Assembly (NCBI GenBank): GCA_940671915.1
Contig: CALNVZ010003433.1
Location: 31,614,677-31,678,676 of the forward strand
Source: Paracentrotus lividus
Taxonomy: Eukaryota > Echinodermata > Echinoidea > Camarodonta > Echinidae
DNA: 64,000 nucleotides
Direction: 5' to 3'
The position numbers were made by a program, and so were the translations under genes. This document shows, piece after piece, positions 34,901-47,038 of the stretch. The notes under the pieces were generated by a model. That model saw only the letters and a list, made by a program, of their open reading frames with translations, was not told where the DNA came from and did no database searches. How positions within the stretch are numbered: the stretch's first letter is position 1; every line of letters starts with the position of its first letter.

Positions 34901-37900
34901 ATCTAAACAGATCATCTTCCTATGGTGGTACATACTATCCCCAAGTTTGAAGTTGATATCTCAAGTGGTTCTTGAGATATCGCGATAACGAGCAAGCGGG
35001 ACGTACGGACGGACGGACGGACAACCCGAAAACATGATGCCTCTGGCACCACCTTCGGTGGCGGAGGCATAAAAATAAGATTTCCTAAATACAAGGTATT
35101 TGGCTTGGTCTTAAGCACCTTGTGATTGTTATATAAGAAATGAAATGCATACATCTTTCATACATGTATGAATGTATAAATGCCTTTAAGGACTCATTTT
35201 AATTTTAATTTCTTATTGAATCTTATTGTCATTTAAGTTGTAATTTAATTTGTAGATTTGTATGTGAATTTAATGCAATTTATCAAAATGTTCTATGTAC
35301 ACTTATGTGAAAATATGAATGGTATAATGATAATACAGCAGGTCTTGTGTAGTGCACTATACCTTTAAAAAAAATGTCAACATGCTTTGAGGAAGAAAGG
35401 GAGAGAAGGTGAAACAGTAGCAAGATATTGCCTACAATCATGGCTTCAATGAACAGTGAAATAATCCTAAGTGGTTATATACTGTATAAGAAGTTATTTT
35501 CCGACGTCACCTCTTGTAAAAAAAAATATTCCACTTCCAAAAAACAGTAGTGAAAACATTATAAAAATTACAAAACAATGCTCTCGCGAAATTTTCCCAT
35601 CAAGTCCAAAATCCATAAAAGTATTACACTATGATTACTCACTGGTAGAAAGAGTCGTTGAGTAGCACACATTTTAAAAACCTTCTTCCACTTCTCAGGG
35701 TCTTCACCAGGAGGAAACGATATCGGGTGAAGATCGTATCTAAACTTACGACGGTACACAGCAGGCCATGCATTCAGCTGAGAAACAAGGACAGAAAAAA
35801 AGGAACAGCATAGTATACAAAGGTGTGTTACGATAAATAAACTATTGTTGATAAGCAAAATCTTCATTAAATTACAAAAAACTACATGTTGACCTTCCTA
35901 ATTATCTTCCAGTAATTTCATGCATGTCTGGTGTTTTAAGTACATTTGATTATTACATGCATGCCTAAATGTATTTAAATAGTCGTATTCATTAAAGTAT
36001 ATTTTCTTTTCTTTATGGTTGTATGTATCTGGTAAACTTTTTAAAACTTGTTTTGCAACCAAAGATAATGTGTACATAATATCAGAACGAATCAAACACA
36101 CACATGGAATACAGAAGATACATGTATACTGTACAATAAGCAAAGGTATACTGCGTTAAAGGGATTGGTAACTTTCAAAAACAAGAGCAATAAGATCAAG
36201 ATTAATAAAATTATATTGTTCCCACGGTAAAAATAAACTACTGAAAGTTTCAGATCAAATGGAAGTCATTTACTACCTTAAAACAGTGTAACAAACAATG
36301 CCAAGCATACAGCCGAACACCAGTACCCTCTGCTGCTAGCTCACCAGGCCGCTAGAGACGGGTACTATACAACAGGAAATAGGTGTATTTTGTGCTATGT
36401 GCAAAAGCGCATGGTTTTATTAACCATCCGGTGTTGGTTTATAAAATTTGAGTATGATGTTTGTACGAGTTCCATCAAAACATTTCAACACATCTATGGA
36501 GAGGTTCTGGTGTGATCGTCGACACTATGACATCACACTTTGCCATATTCACTTACTCTTTCAGCGATCCCAGCTTGTAGATTATCTTCAGCAAATATAT
36601 GGAAGTGCAGTGATTGAGTAGCCAGGATGGTAGCAGTTTTGAGCATGACCAGGGTCTCGTTTGTTCTATCACCACAGCATACCACTGAGAGATTTATCCT
36701 GAGAACAGTAATGATCATGAAAAATATTGATTTAGTTAATGACTAATACCTCAGGGATGCAAATGTAGACGTAAACAGAAATCGGGTCCCAACATCATCC
36801 TGAAAATATACTGGTCCCAAAGCATTGTCCGTTAAATTGTTTGTTGTATCCCCAAGGCAAACCATTAATGTACCAATACCAATAATTTAGGATTCACAGG
36901 TGTAGGATACTTCTTTTATTAAGTGCTTTTAAGATGGCCATATTCCCTACTCCTTGGAAGGCATCATTACTTATTATTGTTACATTGGTACCACAGTTTT
37001 CAAACAAAAGTTCTGTACTACCAACACATGAATGTTTGTAAACAACCTAGTTTTTTTCCCCACAAATTCTTTTGTAATTGTTGAACCATTTATAAATATG
37101 AGATTCAGAGAAAAAGATCATGAACTTTCAATACAAAAAGAGCTTGTCTTGATATCAACTTACACAGAGTCTGTTCCCGGTGGCTTCCCAGCATCCACTG
37201 CCTCATTAACTTCCTGCTTATTTTGCATTGCATGCTGGACTATCTCCTGTTTCAGCTTCTCTTCCAACTAAACAAATTAAAAGTTTAGTTGAATATTGAT
37301 TACTGGATATCAATCACATTTTGTTTAAATTTACAATGTACATGTAGCATTCCCCCCCCCCCCCAATAAAAAAAAACACTTTAAATGTTAGCTTTCAGCA
37401 TAAATACGTAACCATTATAAATGCATTGTACAAGACAAAGAAAATGGAAATTGTGCAAAATTTTGACTAGGTAAGATATGAAAGGGAAGGAAAGAGAAAC
37501 AGAAAGTGAGTAACTTACAGGAATACTGGAAAAGTGGAAATATTTATATTAATTAGCTAGAGGGACCTGAATATAAACTAATGTATACACCAAATGGATG
37601 CATCTTTGGATACATGATATCTGCAAATTAAAAAATGTGAGAACACTTGCATCGATCGTTTGAGTGATATTCCAAATTAATTTTTTAAACCTTGATGGAA
37701 CTCTGGCTACAAACCTGTTTCTGCCGAGCCGCATCCAGACGAGCCTGATTGATGTCCTGTGGGCGGGGCTGAGGAGGTTGTGGGCGGGGCTGATTGTTCC
37801 CAGGAGGTAAGGCTGGCTGTTGTGGTGCAGGGGGTTGAGGGGCCTCTACAGGTGGCCTGTGGGGGGCTTCATTGGGTTGCACTGGCCTTCCTGTTGTAAA

Positions 37901-40198
37901 TAAATATAATGCAATGAAGGAACAAGAAGTCATGAAAAAATAGATGAAGTTCCCTAAATTTTTAATCATAATTTGTGAGAAATTATGACAATATGAAGCC
38001 AAAGTGATCAGGATTCAAACTATGCCCACTTGCCTATTCTAGATTCTAATCAAGATCTATTCTTGATGTTGATGATTAGACCATAGTCCAGGCAAGTTAG
38101 CACAATCACCATGGCATAGCAAATTAAAGTCTTTTTTAAATCATTATTGATATCTTCATCATTATGACTGAACTCAGTGTTAACAACTATAGCTGTTTTT
38201 TCATAAGTTTTCAACTGTCGGGCGGACCACGACAGTATTCTAAAAAGTATTGAAAGGGTGGCTTTCCGCCGCACGTTTTGTGAAGTAGTGTCTTGCAGTT
38301 TTTCTTGCGAAATGGGTCCACTTTGGTTATGATTGACAGCGAGCACGATAAAAGCGGTCTTTCAAGAACAGCTGAATCGCGTTGTTCGGTTACGATCAAC
38401 GCACTTTAGTCATCGCAACCAGGAGGCGGAGCTTCACGCGATAGTCAATCAGAGTGCCGAACAATCAAAATGTATTGTCCTCTAGCTCTGTACGAACGAA
38501 CTTGGAGACATTTTGATGTGCATGATGCCTTAGTTCAATTTCACAATTTATGCAAATTAATAAACTATATTTTAGCTAGAAATAAATATGATTGAAATCA
38601 GAAATAAAATCATTGAATATGAATATTCATCTTAAAATACGTGTAGGGCCTAGGGTAGGTACTCCCAGATAAAAAGCAAAAATGCTCTGACAGTCAAAAA
38701 TCATACATTAAAAAAAAGTTCAACGTTTCATTTAGCATGTACATGTCTTAAAACTCACTTAAAAATCTCAGAAAGCGCAAAAAAACAGCTAAAACAGCCC
38801 ACTTACCGTGTTGAAAATTTCAATGAGAAAGCTGTCTCTGCATAAGCTATCGATAGTCAAACGATCATCATGTGTACGTGTGCACACAGCAACATAGTGG
38901 AGCCCTGTTACGATAGAGCTTCTGTACAGCAGGTATGGGAAATGCCCACACGCGCGGAAAACGAGAGAAATTCACGGAAAAATCAAAGGAGGACCGTTTG
39001 ACTGTTACTTTGACAAGCCATTTCTATGCCTCTAAACTCTAATTGTTTGTTTATTTTGGGACGATATATCAAGGACGTATGGATAGACACATAACTAAAC
39101 AGCCATATAATGCCGAAGACTCTGATTTAACGACACGTCTTACCACTCAAAATATAGGGGGAAAAACGAGGTAAGTTTCGATGACAATGCCTCAAAATGA
39201 GTACTAGAACTTCGTAACATTTTCAGGGGAAAATTTCTGGGTTTAGGAGGTTGATAATGACTTTCTTTCCGTTCGTTACACTCGTAAACATGACTTTACA
39301 TAATCAATCATTCTGGGGCAATTACAAAATTTTAAAAAAACTCACAAAAACCTTGGCGCTGCATTCGCTTTTCCCAGGGGATATCGGAATTGTCTTTTGT
39401 TCTCGAGATACCAATTTTTGTGTACCAATTTGCATGTGTGCGCGAGAGCGCCATCTTGCGCCATCTCCCTAAGTAACCTAGGGAGATCGGTGACTTTTTG
39501 AAATCTTAATAGACTCTAAAGGAATCCCTTTGAACAAATTTGGTACCATTGGAAAGCTTAATAAGAAATAGAATGACAGTGCTTAAATCAACTCATTAGG
39601 CTATGTGGAATATTCACAGAGATATTCTGATTTACAAGGGGAAGTGAGCAGACTTTTGTTCTGTAAAAAGGGACAAAACTTTGAGTATTATTGGTGTCTT
39701 TGAAATGTTCAAGGAGTCAAAACAATCGAACAAAAACAATTCTAATGTAAATGAAATGTCCCAATTTACAATAATACAACTACAACAGAGAATAATGCCG
39801 ATGGATGATGCTAAATTATAAGACATCTTACCATTATTTACGTTGTCTGCTTTCGGTCCTTGCGGCTTCAAACTGATGGGATCAGGGAAAACTTTTCCAC
39901 TCCTTCTTCCTGTTGGCACATTCTGCAGCTTCACTCTCTCCAGTTTTTCCTGGACTTTTTCACCATTATCCACGGGATTGTTTAGAATATGATCTTTGAG
40001 TTCATGTTTAATTCGCTCTTTCTTTGGGCTGTGTCTGTGCCGTACAGGCGCCTGTATCAACACACCTTGAGCAGCTAGTTTTTTATCGATTTTGTCTCCT
40101 TCGCCGTCCCCGCTGCTCTCCCGGTAGATGTAGCCACATAGTGCTATCAAGCCCACGCAGATAGACAACACAAACAGCGTTTTAAATTTAAGACGCAT
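22967..40198 (-). CDS. GXYLT: Glucoside xylosyltransferase (GXYLT1/2-like, GT8), complete, nine exons
   Basis: Exons, 5' to 3' on the minus strand: 40198-39832, 37890-37715, 37267-37164, 36698-36557, 35777-35643, 29483-29332, 28172-27982, 24199-24027, 23134-22967. All have gt/ag borders, phases close, and the total is 1608 nt (535 residues). Residues 7-25 form a type II signal anchor for the ER/Golgi. Residues about 123-181 are a Pro-rich stem and 182-215 a short helical segment. The GT8 domain starts [16 protein letters not shown]. DxD is D321-T-D323 (YVDTDILF); further motifs are [12 protein letters not shown] (374-385), WGDQD (408-412), [10 protein letters not shown] and HGNRGVYH (457-464). 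The family adds alpha-1,3-xylose to O-glucose on Notch EGF repeats. The stem appears longer than in vertebrate enzymes. An in-frame Met 27 codons upstream (40279) exists; I prefer 40198, which puts basic residues directly before the anchor. Confidence 0.94.
23350..23421 (+). other. tRNA-like sequence (degenerate tRNA or SINE head)
   Basis: TAGCTCAGTCGGTAGAGC is a perfect D-arm/box A, and AATCAGAAGGTC resembles an anticodon-arm/variable region. The T-arm (GGCTCAAGATGGAATC) is badly broken. Not a functional tRNA; an old tRNA pseudogene or tRNA-derived SINE in a GXYLT intron. Confidence 0.5.
23621..23784. mobile_element. Small MITE in GXYLT intron
   Basis: ACAAATGATGCACATATGTG is inverted as TGTGTATCATTTGT, with inner GATCGGTAGG/CCTACCGATG. 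The centre has a hairpin AACCCAC ... GTGGGTT. Confidence 0.6.
24569..26747. mobile_element. GGGCCGTATTCTGAAA-type MITE split by a foldback insertion
   Basis: Left end GGGCCGGTATTCTGAAAATT followed by GTCTTATCTT. Inverted copies lie at about 26529-26551 (GATAAGACAATTTTCAGAAT) and at the outer right end (AGACAAGTTTCAGAATACGG). The 25107-26433 foldback sits inside it. Confidence 0.55.
25107..26433. mobile_element. 1.3-kb compound foldback element
   Basis: Four copies of the end motif GGTACTATCAG (two per orientation: 25107, 25280, about 26263, 26433) make a roughly 170-bp hairpin at each end. Between them the arms pair again: CGGAGCCAGAACAAAGACAT on the left against ATGTCTTTGTTCTGGCTCCG on the right. 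The C- and G-runs and coding-like frames inside are spurious. Confidence 0.75.
26750..26917. mobile_element. MITE with GGCCCGTAAACACAAAGG ends
   Basis: Left GGCCCGTAAACACAAAGGTT, right AACCTTTGTTGTTACGGGGG, inverted, 168 bp. It directly abuts the previous MITE and lies in the intron between GXYLT exons 28172-27982 and 24199-24027. Confidence 0.65.
31714..32050 (+). repeat. 90-bp in-frame tandem repeat inside the hAT transposase
   Basis: Copies begin with AACAGCTCTTCC at 31714, 31804, 31894 and 31983. Each encodes about 30 residues containing [12 protein letters not shown] and KKSK. The spacing is 90, 90 and 89; the single-base loss in the third copy shifts the frame. The basic clusters resemble nuclear-localisation signals. 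Confidence 0.85.
32376..33100 (+). repeat. About 360-bp tandem duplication in a hAT intron
   Basis: AGTAATGAGGTAAGTTCAGT at 32376 recurs as AGTAATGAGGTTAGTTCAGT at about 32738. The following sequence (GAATTCACTGTTTTCTTCAT, TGTTCTTTA, TACTTGTTGCAA) matches throughout with roughly 10% differences. The first copy keeps a GTAAGT donor; the second has GTTAGT. Confidence 0.75.
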
Positions 40199-42225
40199 TT
40201 TCCTTGATCGAGAAGGGATAATTTCGCCAAATATTACATAAAGAAATGGCGTGAAGAGTGCAAATTGATGTAAAAGCATTGGTACAGTTTTGCCAGCGTT
40301 AACCGCATCTAAATCTTAAAAATAAACCAACAAATACAGACCAATCGGTTCGATGAACAAGTACACAGAGAACCTTAATTAACCTGGCGCAGAGAGTTGA
40401 TAATATTGAGAGAGTTCTGAATCATGAGATACTGCGTAGAAAGCTATGCACCTGTGAGAAAGGGAGGAGTTTGAATGTTTTTGTTGCTCTGCTTTTTCAA
40501 CCGGCAATATTAATACTGAAAGTTGCAAATATTCCTACCTACTATATAAAATATCGGTTATATCAAAATCTAAAATGGAAATAATTAAAGAATAAAAGAG
40601 TGCAAGGGGTGCAGTAACATTCGTTTGTTACTACTGTTATTCTGTGTGCTTAAGGAAGACCAAAAGCCCTCTGTATAATTTATACTCTGGATTACACCGT
40701 AAACAAAATACGTTAACACACATCCAATTCGTAAGTTTATGATTTGTTCACAGTGCAGAACCTACGCGTATGTGCACTTTGTGCTAAAAATGTGCCGTGC
40801 ATATTTTGCAGATGGGGGTAATGAGAACAGGCTTTCTCGGACTGGGTGCGATGGGGATTCTTTGCATGACACGTGTATGCACAGCTAGCTAGAGACACAC
40901 CCACATACCGGATAATGCTCCACAAGCAATTGCATAGAATTAACTTCTCTCTAGGGGTTCTCTCAAAGAGAAATTAGTTGATCCAAGTGTTCCGTCTGTA
41001 ACCATGGTAAAGTGACAATGACTTGGGAAGACTTGACACATTCCATCTTCCTTCGTTTTCTACCCTATGCATGATAATGTATTCCGTACTCCAGCGACTT
41101 TTCCATATGGGGGGGGGCTATCACTTTCTCCTACACTACCCCCTTGACCCTTATCCTACCTCTATTTAAGTGCGACCCAGTGCCCATAATGGTTGTTGCA
41201 CACCGTAAACCAAAAGACGCAATGGAATTCTATAGATGAAATATAGAAGACCAATACTATATTCCGCCCATTTATGAACAGGGTAATCGGGGCCCTTTTG
41301 ATTACAATATACATGTGTAGGCCCTAATAAAATATAATAAATAGTACAGCCCCACTTTTTCTTTTGTATTTTCTTATATGAAAGTAGCAATTATTCAAAA
41401 TTTCTTCTCCAAGAATACTAAACATGGACGATTCTTTAAGTAAATTAAACTAGGGATAGGATCACTATTGGAAAAGAAATGAAATAAGATTCCATATAAT
41501 GAAATTCAAAAGAAAAAATTCTAGCCACATCATAATCTTACGAGTATTTGAATATGTTATGATTATGTAAGGAATTATTTTGTCGTGAAAGTGCAAAAAC
41601 TTTTTGTCATAACTTCAAATTATTTCCATCACGGACTCTATGTGTTTGTTTTATTATTCTGCTTTCATCAATCTGAATTCAGCCTGAAATCATTTGGAAA
41701 TGAAAAGAATGAGCAAACTTTTTGCAGTTCTAAACTTTTAAATTGCGATTTTCAATCGTTTTACAAATAATAATTGATTCGACTAGCTTATGAAGCGGAA
41801 AGAACATAAAATCCATACGAATTTCAAAGAAGCCTCAGCTGTGGGGGTTACTATAGTTGCCCACGAATAATGATGATCTAGGCTGGAATTAATCAGATGA
41901 TTTGAAAGTAGCGTAGGGTCTTATGCCTGTAGGGGGGGGAACACAACAATGAAAATTTGATAAAAACCGGTATGAATGGGTATATCCAGTTTCATTATCT
42001 GCCAAACTAAATATAAATTACCAACCGATATCCAAGCAAAATAGAGCCCTATATTTTTCCCAGACAAGTCACTTATTGTCAGAGTGACGCTGGATCCGAC
42101 CTGTGAAGCCTTTTTTTGCAATGATTTTTTTTTTTCTCAGGTCGAAACTTTGAAAAGGCTCAATATCACAATGGCGGATTAATTTGTATTTTTTTTTTTC
42201 GAGTACACCTCCAAAAACAAAAAAA

Positions 42226-42257
<32 letters not shown>

Positions 42258-43933
42258 GAAAGAAAGAAAAAAAGATGAATTAAGGTCACACGCCGAATGA
42301 AATTGTACTTTTATGGGGGGGGGCGGAGGACCCGGCAACGAAATGAAATGAACCGTCGTATAGAGTTCGGCCGTCCAATATGTTTTATTTAGAGGGGAGT
42401 CCTTTCAATCGGTATGCAGTTTCTTTTAATAAACTCTCCTTTTCAGGGGGTTAGGGTATTTTGAAAGTCATAAATCCTGACAATATCATTGCAAATAAAA
42501 TGGTACCAAACTCGGGCAATGAGACTTCGGTTTCAGTTCAAGTTCAAGTTCAATTTATTTAAACCAATCAAACAATCATACAAAGATCATTATAACATCA
42601 TGATAACAACAGAAAAGGTAAGTTGGCAGAAACAATATAGAGTCTATAAAATAGAGGAATGGATTATGGTGAGAAACATATCATGATCAGTTTATGAGTC
42701 AACTATATAATTACTCAATAAGTACAGCTTTAGTTTACGTTTGAAGACAGCTATGCTGACAGAATCAATAATGCTGGAGTCGAGGGCATTCCAAAATCTT
42801 GGCCCAAAAAACGCGAAAAAAAGTACAATAATTAATCAACTTTGTCATCAGTCTCTCTGAACCCACTTCAAACCGCATTAGATTAATCAGATTTGCATGC
42901 ATCAACAATAACATGAAATATGGCGGCCTACCCTACTTTAAATAAATTATTTTCATACACCGCATGCATTACGTCAAATTTTCTGCTCAAAGAATTAAAA
43001 GAAATCTATATTACCTACATTTTTAGCCAGATTTCATAATTAGGCCTAACACACCATAATTTATGAGGTTTATTTATTTTTGTCTTGTTTCTCTCTCTTT
43101 TTCTTTTTTTGTTTATTTTGCATAATGCGTTGAAAATATTTCCCCTTGTACGAGAAAGGTAATGTAGGTAACAATGCTCTATATATTAAATAGGGAATCA
43201 ATTGCATTTGTAGCTTACATGTCACTGTATAGTCATGCCAAAAACATGTTTTACTTTCAACTGGGTTCAACGGCAGATATTTTTATTTGAAACATTGTAA
43301 AAACTAAATTAAGAGTTATAACTTTTTCATTTTTTTGAAAACCCCATTTTATTTCCTCGAATTTGCTTACTTCAGGCCTGAGTATATCAAATCAGTTTCT
43401 ATTTGCGGCTCTCCTATCTATGATGGATTTTCCTCCTTTCAAACTTTGACTGGAAATTTTCTTTAATTTTTCTGGCTTTATTGAACCCAATCACTTTAAA
43501 TTCTTTATGTTAACAGTGGGGTGTAACACAAAGACTTACGATTGATAAAAAGTTACGATTGATTTTTTTTTTCTAGGTATAGCCTCATCATGGACAGGAT
43601 ACTCCAAAGTTGATGATCTTAATCTTAACCCTAGCCATAACCCTACTCTTAATCATATCCAAATCCTAATCCATGACTGTACCTTGTTTCCAAACGAGGC
43701 TACCGACAAAAAATCAATCGTAACTTTTTATCAATTATAAGTCTTTGTGTTACACCCCACAGTAAGTTGTTTGTATACTGTATTTCTTTTTTTACTCTTT
43801 AGAAATCATAATTAATATCATTGATAGTGTTTTGGCCCTCTACGTTCATTGGGTTAAAAGGGCGTTGACTGTCGATGTCAGGATCTTGAGAAGGGAAATT
43901 GTTTTAGCCTAATTGTGAAGAAAACTAAGCAAA
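40199..43933. other. Intergenic region between the divergent GXYLT and G-gamma genes
   Basis: No credible exon. It should hold both promoters, since the genes are transcribed away from each other, but no clear core element was recognised. It contains a GAA/A-rich low-complexity tract (about 42180-42275). At 42530-42830, TTCAAGTTCAAGTTCAATTT followed by GGGCATTCCAAAATCTTGG resembles the 3' tail of an old non-LTR element. The 43513-43763 MITE is listed separately. Confidence 0.4.
43513..43763. mobile_element. MITE family A (GGGGTGTAACACAAAGACTT ends), copy 1
   Basis: Arms of about 70 bp pair: GGGGTGTAACACAAAGACTT through TTACGATTGATTTTTT on the left and AAAAAATCAATCGTAA through AAGTCTTTGTGTTACACCCC on the right. 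The centre reads TCTTAACCCTAGCCATAACC. It lies about 170 bp upstream of the G-gamma start codon, so it could overlap the promoter or 5' UTR. Confidence 0.75.
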
Positions 43934-45692
43934 ATGTCAGGCAACGACATGACTCTTAGGAAGACGGTTGATCAGCTGAGGAGAGAAGCTAACCTGGAAA
44001 GATGTAAGCTTTCACAAGTCGCTGCAGAGTAAGTAACAATAAATGTAAATGTTGAATGTTGTTGTTGTCGATATGCAGGAGTGCAGCCACTGAGCTTGAG
44101 CTGTGCGTTGATGATTGGGGATGCCCACAGCACCGGCGTCGGCGAAGCCAGTGCAGTGGGCAGGTATAGTGGGCATTGATTTCAGAGCTCTGCCTCATCA
44201 TACGTGTATGAATGAAGGAAGTGCCTGTGTCTGCAAACTTAAAATTTGACCTCAATTTCACAATACAAAGTAAAATATTATTTTAAGATTCATCAATGAT
44301 ATTCTATTCCTTATATTCCAATGATCAATTAGGCCTAACGTTAGTCGTTAGGCCTAACTTTAACTTAGTTATTAACAGTCAGTAACACACACACACAAAC
44401 ACAAAAAAAAAAATCAGGAAATTAATTTCAAGAAGATTTTTTTTTTTAATGATACGACAGGCTTGTCTCTTTGTCAGGTATGCTCACCTTAAAGACAGGG
44501 AATCTTCAGCTTTTATGGGGAGTCGATCAAAATTTGCTGACCCCAGACTTGGTGAAAAGCACTGGAAGTAACAGTCTTGAAGCTAAATTTCTGGACCACA
44601 GCAAAACAATCTGTCCCACCCCGAAGAGCTTCGGGCGTGATCGGCCAGGGAAACTGAGATTTAATGACTTTACCAGATGGAGGGATGGGTGGAATATACA
44701 AGACATTACTAAGGTCTGCCAGTGGTCAGATGATGGATGACACCTGTTACTGGGTAAACATCCATGGTATCAAATTACCCATGGAGGCTGAAGATTCCCC
44801 CTCTTTAAAATAAAAAAAAGCCCCAGCAGTTTCAAATTATGTCTGAAAGTAATCTTGTAGACTACATGTCACTTTTCAAAAGAAATAATTTTAAACTTGT
44901 AGTTGTAGACTCTATGGAGAAATAAAACTTGTGAAAAAAGGGGCAAAACTAGAAGAGTCTATACATGTAAGTAAATAATGCCCAAGTTAGGGCCTGCACT
45001 TCTTTTTCAGAGTGTAGAAATGTGAGATTAATCAATATTTCAACATTTTATGGTAGTGGAGTTTATTATGTCCCAATGTATAGTGCAATAGTGTTCCTCT
45101 TTGAAGAGAAAAGGTTGTAAATGTAATATTTACAAAAAATCTGTCGTTCTGATTGCATTGGGCTCAATGCAAAGGGAGGCATATTATTTATGCAGTGAAA
45201 TTTGTGAGGCATGCATGTGGGACTGCACTCTGTGAGTGGGGGTACCTAATTTTATGTAGCAGAAATGGAAAGTGCCCATGTATGGGCACTAACTTATTTT
45301 GCGTGCAGTTCAAGCTCATTTAAGTTTTGGACGTTTCACTTTTTTGACAGTTATTTACTGGTTAAAATTTTCAGGGGAGCAAATAAAAATGGCTGAAAAT
45401 CATGGTTAATTAATTATTTTCACACTTTTTGTATGCAGAACTTGCAAAACTTGTGATGGTTTGTGATCATGGCATAAACTTACATACTTCTCTCTTTCTG
45501 CTTCCTCTCTCTCTCTCTCTCTCTCCTCCTCTCTCTCTCTCTCTTTCCTCTCCCCCTCTCTTTCTCACCCATGCTAGGTTGTTGAACTACTGTGAGCAGA
45601 ACATTGGGAATGACTACCTTCTGACGGGCATCCCTTTGCCTGGTGTGACGAACCCTTACAAGGAGAAGAAGATTGGGTGCAGTATCATCTGA
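43934..45692 (+). CDS. Heterotrimeric G-protein gamma subunit, complete, two exons
   Basis: Exons 43934-44028 (donor GTAAGT) and 45578-45692 (acceptor after a CT-rich tract, AG 45576-45577) join in phase 2 to 210 nt, 69 residues, the usual size for G-gamma. The N-terminal helix reads MTLRKTVDQLRREANLERCK and the C-terminal half contains NYCEQNIGNDYLLTGIPLPG, then NPYKEKKIGCSII. The final CSII is a CAAX box; the terminal Ile favours geranylgeranylation. The protein pairs with G-beta through the coiled coil and NPF/NPY-type loop at the plasma membrane. The start ATG is the first in the exon and gives the expected length. The subtype cannot be assigned. Confidence 0.93.
44489..44808. mobile_element. 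TTAA-flanked MITE in the G-gamma intron
   Basis: TTAAAGACAGGGAATCTTCA at the left is inverted at the right as TGAAGATTCCCCCTCTTTAA, with TTAA on both ends and a 320-bp length. The end resembles the TTAAAGGGGAA ends at 51157 and 55937. It accounts for an 89-codon open frame here that is not a gene. Confidence 0.65.
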
Positions 45693-45848
45693 AGCCTGCA
45701 GAAAGGCACCTCTTTTGTACATTTTGAATACTCCCACAATATTAAAGGTAATTGATATAAATGTGGGTTTTGTATGTGCATACATTTTGTACATGTGCTG
45801 TCAGCTGTAAAAAAAAATTTACAAAATGAGAGTAGTAGCTTTTTCTGA

Positions 45849-45930
45849 TAATAATAATAATAATAATTATGTGATTTGTATTGCGCACGTATCCACTCTG
45901 TAGAGTGCTCAAGGCGCATTATCATTATAA
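45849..45930 (-). mobile_element. Truncated SINE tail
   Basis: (TAA)n followed by TTTGTATTGCGCACGTATCC and CTCAAGGCGCATTAT. It parallels the tail of the full SINE at 56690-56976, without its tRNA head. Lies in the 3' region of the G-gamma gene. Confidence 0.55.
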
Positions 45931-47038
45931 TGCATTATAATGCATTATAATGATAAAATTAAAAAGTTATAATACCTAAAACTAAAGTTACATGTACATG
46001 TATCAATGCAATGTACGGTACAAGAAAATGAACAATTTGTCCATTGACTGAGATGAACCACAGAAACGCAAGTGTATAAAGAAAGTCTGCTTGGAATCAA
46101 GGCCAATTATATGTACCTTGTTTTTTTTACTAATACTGAACACACAGACATATATGCTGACAAGTTTGAATTTTGGATGGGGAGAACTGCTTCGTTACAA
46201 CAAAATCTTGTATACAAGCATGTAAATGCTAATTATAACAAGAATAGAAGGTACATGTACATGTATGTCTTACATCTCATGAAATAAGGTTTCCTTTAAA
46301 GTCATACACATGTTCTGATAATATTTGTACGTGTATGAATTCAGGCCTAGTGGTAATAATTTCTTTGTTTTGATATCTTGTTTTGCAGTTTTTTTGTTCT
46401 TTTCTACACCTCTCCTGTGCACGGACCAAGAAGAGAAGTTTTGAACACGCTGTACAACTCACCCCTTGCTACTGATGCTGCACACTTCAGTATTAGTGTA
46501 CTCACAGAAAAAAAATGGTTTGTTGATTCTGTAAGAAAGATCCCATCTGTAATCAATGGCTGTGTTTAGACAGATATCAATTGAACAATCCCAGTCTAAT
46601 CAAAAGCTATTTTTTTAACAAGCTATTTATACATGTATGAACATTCCTTTGTATATCTTGAGTTTGGGAATGCTCAAATGTGAGATGGATTGCTGTGTTT
46701 ATATACAGGAAGCTTGTAAACACTTCTATGCATATTTCAGAAGTGTCTTGTAGCATCAAAACATTTCACAATGTACATTCCTTGACCATGAGTTATGAAT
46801 CATGTACCAGAATCTGAAGCAATATTTGGAACTTTAAAAACTTTTATCCTTCAAACAAATTTGATATCATTGTATGAGCTTCAGATATTATTACGAACAG
46901 TCAGTCAAGTCATTTATCTATTTTTAAAACCTGATATGAAGTGTAAAATTTAGTCCAAAGATAATATATTACAGTGCAATTAGAGCTTATAGTAAGTTGA
47001 TTTGAATCTGGTAGATTAGGTACAGTCTGCTCCTGTTA

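Larger units (their letters stand above)
29612..35071 (-). mobile_element. Pearl/HINE-like tandem-repeat element, copy 2, interrupted by hAT transposon
   Basis: Same plan as copy 1 in opposite orientation. A palindrome CGACCGCGCGCGGTCG at the left (about 29612-29629), then TATGCCTCCGCC (29634-29645) inverted to GGCGGAGGCATA (35060-35071), units of 157 bp (CATCTTCCTAT anchors at 34596, 34753, 34910), a GGAC microsatellite at 35000-35022, and a terminal hairpin 35037-35070. Units carry TGACCTTGACCTTTGACC. The array was split by the hAT at 29776-34459. Located in the large GXYLT intron between exons 35643 and 29483. Confidence 0.65.

Noticed and set aside
44471..44740. 89-codon open frame in the G-gamma intron, with a plausible acceptor in phase with exon 1
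   Set aside because: Nearly all of it lies inside a TTAA-flanked MITE with inverted ends; no domain is recognisable and the phase-matched reading stops after 30 codons.
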